From positions 1 to 64,000 of the forward strand of contig JAFGNJ010000004.1 in assembly GCA_016927065.1 (NCBI GenBank): a stretch of 64,000 nucleotides of DNA, read 5' to 3'. Source of the DNA: Deltaproteobacteria bacterium (lineage in GTDB: Bacteria > Desulfobacterota > B13-G15 > RBG-16-54-18). Shown one piece after another: positions 63,178 through 64,000 of this stretch. Positions within the stretch are counted from its first letter, which is position 1. Every line of letters begins with the position of its first letter. The notes beneath the pieces are model-generated. The model saw nothing but the letters and a program-made list of their open reading frames with translations, was not told the DNA's origin and ran no database searches. Both the position numbers and the translations under genes were made by a program.

Positions 63178-64000
63178 ATGGATGACAAGCGGTTTATTAT
63201 CCCCATTTTCATTTCCCATCTCGGATGTCCCCACCGGTGTGTCTATTGCAATCAAGATCTGATCGCCCGTCCTGTCTCAGCACTCCCCACCCCCGAAGAA
63301 GCGGCTGCAGAGATTGAGCGCTATCTGGGGCTGAATAGTCATAAACGAACGAGCGCCCAAACGGTACAGGTGGCATTTTATGGGGGAAGCTTCACCGCCC
63401 TCCCCCTCGAAAGCCAAGAGAAGCTTTTGCGCAGTGTCAAACCCTTTCTCGATGAAGGGAAGGTACACTCCCTCCGCTTATCCACCAGACCCGATTATAT
63501 CTCTCCAGAAATTCTCGAAATCCTCAAGGCGCACAAGGTGGAGACCGTCGAGCTGGGTGTTCAGTCCATGGCAGATGAGGTCCTCAGGATCTCTCGCAGG
63601 GGATACGGCAGGGAACGGGTGCAACAGGCCGTCAGGGATCTCCAGGGAGAGAACTTCGAGGTGGGGGTTCAGCTTATGATCGGCCTACCCGGGGACAGCC
63701 CAGAGCGGTTTGCCGCAACCGTTGAGGAGGTGATCCGGTTGAGCCCGCATTTTGTGCGGCTCTACCCGACGCTGGTGATCAAGGGGACGGTGTTGGAACG
63801 ATGGTTTCGGCAAGGGCGTTACCACCCCCTTGCCCTGGAAGAAGCGGTCGCCCTCGCCAAAGAGGCCTTGCGACGATTTCAACAGGCCCATATTCCCGTG
63901 ATTAGGGTAGGGCTGCAACCGACTCCTTCCCTGTTAGAAGCGATTGTGGCTGGTCCCTATCACTCCGCCTTCAGGCAATTGGTCGAGAGCTCGATCCTCT
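63178..64000 (+). CDS. Radical SAM protein of the Elp3/HemN-like group (truncated by window)
   Basis: The first 274 residues are in the window. CPHRCVYC gives the CX3CX2C cluster motif near residue 17, followed by FYGGSFTALP, TRPDYIS, VELGVQSMADEVLRISRRGY and VQLMIGLPGDSP, the pattern of the Elp3-type radical SAM proteins often annotated as oxygen-independent coproporphyrinogen oxidase-like. It starts two bases after rnc with an AGGAG site. The function is not known. Confidence 0.85.
   Translation, partial: MDDKRFIIPIFISHLGCPHRCVYCNQDLIARPVSALPTPEEAAAEIERYLGLNSHKRTSAQTVQVAFYGGSFTALPLESQEKLLRSVKPFLDEGKVHSLRLSTRPDYISPEILEILKAHKVETVELGVQSMADEVLRISRRGYGRERVQQAVRDLQGENFEVGVQLMIGLPGDSPERFAATVEEVIRLSPHFVRLYPTLVIKGTVLERWFRQGRYHPLALEEAVALAKEALRRFQQAHIPVIRVGLQPTPSLLEAIVAGPYHSAFRQLVESSIL

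Noticed and set aside
63277-63468. Minus-strand small frame near the right edge
   Set aside because: It is antisense to the truncated radical SAM gene, whose motifs are clear.
1-64000. CRISPR arrays, tRNA and rRNA genes
   Set aside because: No regularly spaced repeats, no tRNA cloverleaf with a GTTCRANNC arm in any gap, and no rRNA-like sequence was found by reading the intergenic regions. Short or odd tRNAs could still be missed.

Overview
The window looks like part of the chromosome of an anaerobic, Gram-negative, deltaproteobacterial (Desulfobacterota-like) organism with moderate-to-high GC. The assignment is an inference from several features. There is a lipid A-type acyltransferase (LpxL family), RpoH (sigma-32) behind a CIRCE box, and the conserved run rplU-rpmA-obgE-proB-proA-nadD-rsfS-rlmH. 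The F-type ATPase Fo genes (atpZ-atpI-atpB-atpE) are split off without the F1 genes. A BadF-type activase, a B12-binding radical SAM protein and a sulfide-dependent-type Thi4 suggest anaerobic, sulfidic life. No rRNA, tRNA or CRISPR array was seen.

Layout. 0.1-3.8 kb: small membrane protein, LpxL-like acyltransferase, B12/radical SAM protein and BadF-type activase (minus). 3.8-6.1 kb: small accessory zone with a MITE-like repeat, two hicBA toxin-antitoxin pairs and a GNAT acetyltransferase. 6.2-10.1 kb: plus-strand operon of PfkB kinase, formyltransferase-like protein, HAD protein and AI-2E-type permease. 10.1-12.7 kb: phosphatase, HD-domain protein, suhB and a decayed suhB relic. 13-23.3 kb: long minus-strand housekeeping run ilvB-ilvN-ilvC-psd-pssA-thpR-recA-pilT-alaS, with a DUF465 gene at its head. 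23.6-24.5 kb: a 58-residue Cys-containing protein and an SDR reductase. 24.7-28.6 kb: secD-secF-pyrC. 28.8-30.9 kb: CIRCE-rpoH and the convergent coaBC. 31-35.5 kb: TPP riboswitch, thi4-thiDN-thiC and bioD. 35.5-38.4 kb: a type II restriction-modification island. 38.6-44.1 kb: aminotransferase, two-gene ABC exporter, rhodanese, ribD and a metallo-beta-lactamase-fold hydrolase. 44.3-47.6 kb: tsaD-rsmA-glycerate kinase. 47.7-48.6 kb: a gene cassette. 48.7-57.3 kb: DUF2520 protein, comF, lapB-like and the rlmH-to-rplU cluster. 57.4-64 kb: Fo genes, a nicotinate phosphoribosyltransferase-like gene, dapA-like, rlmB, rnc and a truncated radical SAM gene.

The most notable observation is two separate loci (40,015-41,853 and 47,679-48,587) that each look like an integrated integron gene cassette. 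In both, the gene or genes are followed at once by an attC-like imperfect hairpin whose first core is GCATAAC. Each starts with TTATGC, the exact complement expected for the other half of the recombining core. One carries a two-gene ABC transporter and sits between a good promoter and a rhodanese gene. The other carries a gene I do not recognise. No integrase gene lies in the window.

Other points of interest are a perfect CIRCE element before rpoH, and a riboswitch-controlled thiamine operon built from archaeal-type parts (His-type Thi4, ThiD-ThiN fusion, short ThiC). There is also a BamHI/BglII/BstYI-like restriction system with phased operator repeats, a c subunit with Na+-type ligands, and an uncharacterised kinase/formyltransferase/HAD operon.
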